This document shows positions 16,572-18,665 of a stretch of 18,665 nucleotides of DNA, one piece after another. Position 1 is the first letter of the stretch; each line of letters opens with the position of its first letter. Source of the DNA: Trichomonas tenax (lineage: Eukaryota > Parabasalia > Trichomonadida > Trichomonadidae); assembly GCA_023091735.1 (NCBI GenBank), contig JALKBU010000998.1, forward strand, positions 1 through 18,665. The letters run 5' to 3'. A program made the translations under genes and the position numbers. Below the pieces are notes generated by a model. The model saw only the letters and a list, made by a program, of their open reading frames with translations, searched no databases and had not been told where the DNA came from.

Positions 16572-17093
16572 TCATACAAACATGTTACAGACTGTTGCAG
16601 TTCCATCTCCATAAACTGGGATCGTTGATAAAGCTCGAGACGAGTTTTGAAGAAAACCATTAAAATTTAGCATAAACGCGAAGATATTAAAATGCTGCGA
16701 CATCGATGCAGCCAAGTACTTGTGCTTATTGCTAGCGGCTACTCTGTTATAAAGCAGAGATAACGTTGGCTCATCGGTAACAACCTTTCCTTGCATGATA
16801 CTATTGGACAACTGCAAGCGACGTTGATGTTGTTACATCTCCCATCCTTCAAGTTCACGAACGAACTCACTTGAGAGTAAAGGCTCAACTTCGGCCGGAG
16901 AGATGCCACACTTTCGTACAGCATTATTACAGGCTTGGTGTGTGCACGCAACCTGCCAAGCACTCACTAATGCTTTGACAGCACACACTCTCACACGCGC
17001 AATAATACAATCATAGTCCCCTGGGGGATCAGCTTCAAGTTTTCTCTGTAATACTTCGTAAATTTCCTTCTCACTGTACTTGCCAAACCTACA
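16572..17093 (-). pseudogene. Broken ORF, possibly the C-terminal part of a transposase
   Basis: One - strand frame stays open from 17093 to the stop at 16572, apart from a single TAA at 16835-16833. It therefore reads as two pieces of one former protein. The first piece contains GKYSEKEIYEVLQRKLEADP, then VKALVSAWQVACTHQACNNA and VRKCGISPAEVEPLLSSEFV. The second contains VVTDEPTLSLLYNRVAASN. No start ATG is present near the 5' end. The region has visibly higher GC than the flanks and ends at a sharp shift to very AT-rich DNA near 17150. The A-W-Q-x-A ... K-x-G-I-x-P arrangement vaguely recalls the C-terminal end of pogo/CENP-B-type DDE transposases. That is a guess; the family is unrecognised. 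Confidence 0.45.
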
Positions 17094-17149
17094 TCAGTTA
17101 GTATATAACATTTCGCTAAACAATACCTAGCAGTATAGATTATCAAAAT

Positions 17150-17367
17150 GTTAAACTCTGGGCACAAACAAGCTAATTTTTAAAAAATTTACTTTTTTAT
17201 GTCTTCAAAAAATAATTATAAAATAAAAATTTAAAAAACAATATAAAATATAAATTCCAAAAATAATTAAAAATATAAATTTCAAAAAATATAATTTTTT
17301 AATCAGTTCTATACCAAACATATTTACAAAAATAATAATTAAATAATAAATATTGTTTATCCAATAA
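17150..17367. repeat. Very AT-rich low-complexity tract
   Basis: Almost only A and T, with a 25-bp period visible in AAATATAAATT(C/T)CAAAA at 17246 and 17271. It marks the left edge of the Maverick-like segment. Confidence 0.5.
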
Positions 17368-17737
17368 ATGTCAAGTTATATATCAGTATTCTTTTCCAGA
17401 GAGATTACAGAAGTTGTTTAATACAGATGCTAAATTTACAAATACTGATAAAGATCCTGAATATATTACTTTGCCATATGATGTTAAGTTTATTCTGTAT
17501 TGCGATACAGTTATACAGAAGAATAGATTTTCGTATTTAACTAAGAATTACTTTTATAGTGAATCTGAAGATAAGATTTATTATATTAATTATTATATGA
17601 ATAAAGTAAATGTATTAAAGCAGAACTGTCATAATAATTATATGTTATATGGTGATGACGGCAAAGGACAATACATTAATCCATATAACAGGTATTGTGA
17701 CTTTAATGAATGCTTAAATAGCTATATACAAAAATAA
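17368..17737 (+). pseudogene. Maverick-associated ORF with a 5' frameshift
   Basis: An ATG at 17368 starts MSSYISVFFSREITEVV and stops at 17419. The overlapping +1 frame is open from 17339, has no ATG of its own, and continues to 17737 with coding-like content (KDPEYITLPYDVKFILYCDT ... GDDGKGQYINPYNRYCDFNE). A single-base frameshift between about 17380 and 17415 would join them. The main part is rich in Tyr, Asn and Asp, about 110 residues, with no membrane segment. The function is unknown. Its neighbours suggest a Maverick structural or accessory protein. Confidence 0.45.
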
Positions 17738-17752
17738 TAATATATTTATTAA

Positions 17753-17971
17753 TTAATTATCATAACCAATTTCGGTATCTTCTTCTTTAGATTTCTTTTG
17801 AAGTCTTGGATTCTTTTGTCTACCAGCAGCCAACGCAGCTAATTGCTTTTCGGTACACTTTCTTTTTGGTTTATCTTGTTTAATCTTCTTTGATTGATCA
17901 CCTGATAATTCCTTTAGAATTTCTTGTTTGATTTCATCTCTTAGTGATTGGATGTTAATTGTATCTGACAT
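17753..17971 (-). CDS. Small basic Maverick-type protein
   Basis: This encodes 72 aa. An N-terminal helix (INIQSLRDEIKQEILKEL) is followed by a Lys/Arg-rich stretch (KKIKQDKPKRKCTEKQLAAL), the phrase AAGRQKNPRLQKK and an acidic end. The TEKQLAALAAGR-KNPR phrase is one I associate with small Maverick ORFs in trichomonads; this is recall, not a search. The basic segment suggests nucleic-acid binding. The ORF is intact with its own ATG and ends 16 bp from the 3' end of the preceding + strand ORF. Confidence 0.6.
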   Translation of the reverse strand: MSDTINIQSLRDEIKQEILKELSGDQSKKIKQDKPKRKCTEKQLAALAAGRQKNPRLQKKSKEEDTEIGYDN

Positions 17972-18009
17972 TTTAATAAGATAAAACTTTTGATTTTATT
18001 TATAATTAA

Positions 18010-18231
18010 ATGAGCTTAAGTAAATCAGAAAGGCAATCGATTATAGATAATGAAGAACGTGGTATCCAACATCCATTATATTATGTTGTCAAAACAAATG
18101 GTAAGGTATAAGTTCGTAAAAGAAAAGTACCATTAAATTCTAAGAAAGAAGAATCTGATAGTTCTTCTGAAATCACATTAGACGATAACATGTCATCAGA
18201 TTCAGAAGATGATTATCAACAATTAATCTAA
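18010..18231 (+). pseudogene. Maverick-type ORF with an in-frame stop
   Basis: Starts MSLSKSERQSIIDNEERGIQ, a typical N-terminus for a small trichomonad Maverick protein as I remember the family. It continues to KTNGKV, hits TAA at 18109-18111 (codon 34), and carries on in the same frame with VRKRKVPLNSKKEESDSSSE to a second TAA at 18229-18231. Coding character is preserved on both sides of the stop, indicating a recent single-base lesion or a sequencing error. It lies 38 bp from, and divergent to, the 17971 ORF. Confidence 0.6.
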
Positions 18232-18250
18232 TAAAGCATTATTATCAAAG

Positions 18251-18376
18251 ATGCTAAAGGTATTAGAGAACTCAACAACATCAGAAGATATGAATAAGAA
18301 TCCTGTTGAAAGAGAACGTGAAACAAATGAAAATAAAACAATTCATAGAGGCAACATTTTTCCTTCTACGGTGTAG
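18251..18376 (+). CDS. Short ORF running into the inverted repeat
   Basis: 41 codons, from MLKVLENSTTSEDMNKN to HRGNIFPSTV. Its last nine codons lie inside the 18349-18501 repeat. It is hydrophilic and unrecognised. It may be the tail of a Maverick gene or simply an open stretch. Confidence 0.2.
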   Translation: MLKVLENSTTSEDMNKNPVERERETNENKTIHRGNIFPSTV

Positions 18377-18501
18377 TCCCGCGACCTTCATAACTTTTTA
18401 TCTGATCAATATTTTTTCGATTTGAAAGTACTTTCATGTACATATTGATAGTTGTCTATCCAGTGGTATGAGTGGCACAGTCTATATATCTATCAAATCA
18501 T
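18349..18501. repeat. Right arm of the 153-bp inverted repeat
   Basis: Reverse complement of 1-153 with five mismatches: three near the inner end (18365-18375) and one each near 18442 and 18470. It directly follows Maverick-like ORFs, so it is a candidate terminal inverted repeat with its outer end at or beyond 18501. Confidence 0.9.
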
Positions 18502-18665
18502 TGATTGCATTTCAAATTGTCCAAAAATATACGATTTTCAGCATAAATGTATGCGCTACTATGCAGCATATGATATTTCTATGTGTATTATTGATTCAAA
18601 TGCCTCTTATACGCTTAAAATTAAAAATGCAACTAATTCATTAATTGATTTGAGGGCGATTATAC
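18452..18665 (+). other. Open frame crossing the repeat edge to the window end
   Basis: 71 codons without a stop, unusual for DNA this AT-rich, from inside the repeat (QWYEWHSLYIYQII) into unique sequence (HKCMRYYAAYDISMCIIDSN) and on to the window end. An ATG occurs at 18551. It may be part of a gene truncated by the window. I do not recognise it. Confidence 0.2.

Larger units (their letters stand above)
17368..18501. mobile_element. Decayed end of a Maverick/Polinton-type transposon
   Basis: Three or more short ORFs resembling Maverick-encoded proteins of trichomonads lie together in AT-rich DNA, on alternating strands. Two carry breaks, and the segment runs into the 153-bp inverted-repeat arm at 18349-18501. 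Mavericks are large protein-primed DNA transposons with terminal inverted repeats. No polymerase, integrase, protease, ATPase or capsid gene is in view, so only one end is represented, and the outer boundary at 18501 is inferred. Confidence 0.55.

Noticed and set aside
1..18665. tRNA, rRNA, CRISPR or telomere-like arrays
   Set aside because: No T-loop consensus with a matching acceptor stem, no spaced identical repeats of CRISPR type and no telomeric tandem repeat were found by eye.

Overview
The window looks like nuclear DNA of a parabasalid protist (Trichomonas/Tritrichomonas-type). It is AT-rich and has compact intron-free genes on both strands. Several genes carry a TCA initiator-like triplet 6-40 bases before the ATG, as trichomonad core promoters do. 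The gene content fits: a calreticulin, a bacterial-type GH3 glycosidase, a BTB-like/F5-8C protein and debris of a Maverick (Polinton) DNA transposon. No tRNA, rRNA or CRISPR array was seen. The species cannot be fixed by eye.

Layout. 1-153 is one arm of a 153-bp inverted repeat whose partner lies at 18349-18501 (5 mismatches, no gaps). 154-950 is gene-free. A + strand run follows: calreticulin (951-2228), a 1498-residue HEAT-repeat protein resembling HEATR5/Laa1 (2405-6901), a 110-residue unknown (7054-7386) and a NagZ-like beta-N-acetylhexosaminidase (7857-9341). The last converges on a type I DnaJ (10571-9384, -). Next come an unrecognised - strand gene (11498-11028), degenerate ~123-bp coding repeats (11826-12116, with a third copy at 12407-12490), a 44-codon ORF (12278-12144, -), a stand-alone ASCH-domain protein (12750-13079), an unrecognised Asn/Gln/Ser-rich protein (13634-14026) and a BTB-like/F5-8C protein (15582-14416, -). 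From about 16570 to the right end the DNA is mobile-element-like: a broken unknown ORF with higher GC (17093-16572, -), a very AT-rich spacer, then Maverick-like ORFs, two of them broken, running into the right inverted-repeat arm.

How the genes fit together. Calreticulin and the HEATR5-like protein both belong to the secretory/trafficking system, but their adjacency need not mean co-regulation. The NagZ-like enzyme has the signature of a gene acquired from bacteria and lacks a visible signal peptide, so it probably works inside the cell on peptidoglycan-derived or other GlcNAc-containing material. The most interesting unexplained signal is a recurring intergenic element, TTTACATGTCA and close variants. 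It occurs in clusters ahead of at least six genes, including three exact copies spaced 38 and 37 bp apart ahead of DnaJ. In two cases the TCA at its end could itself be the initiator.
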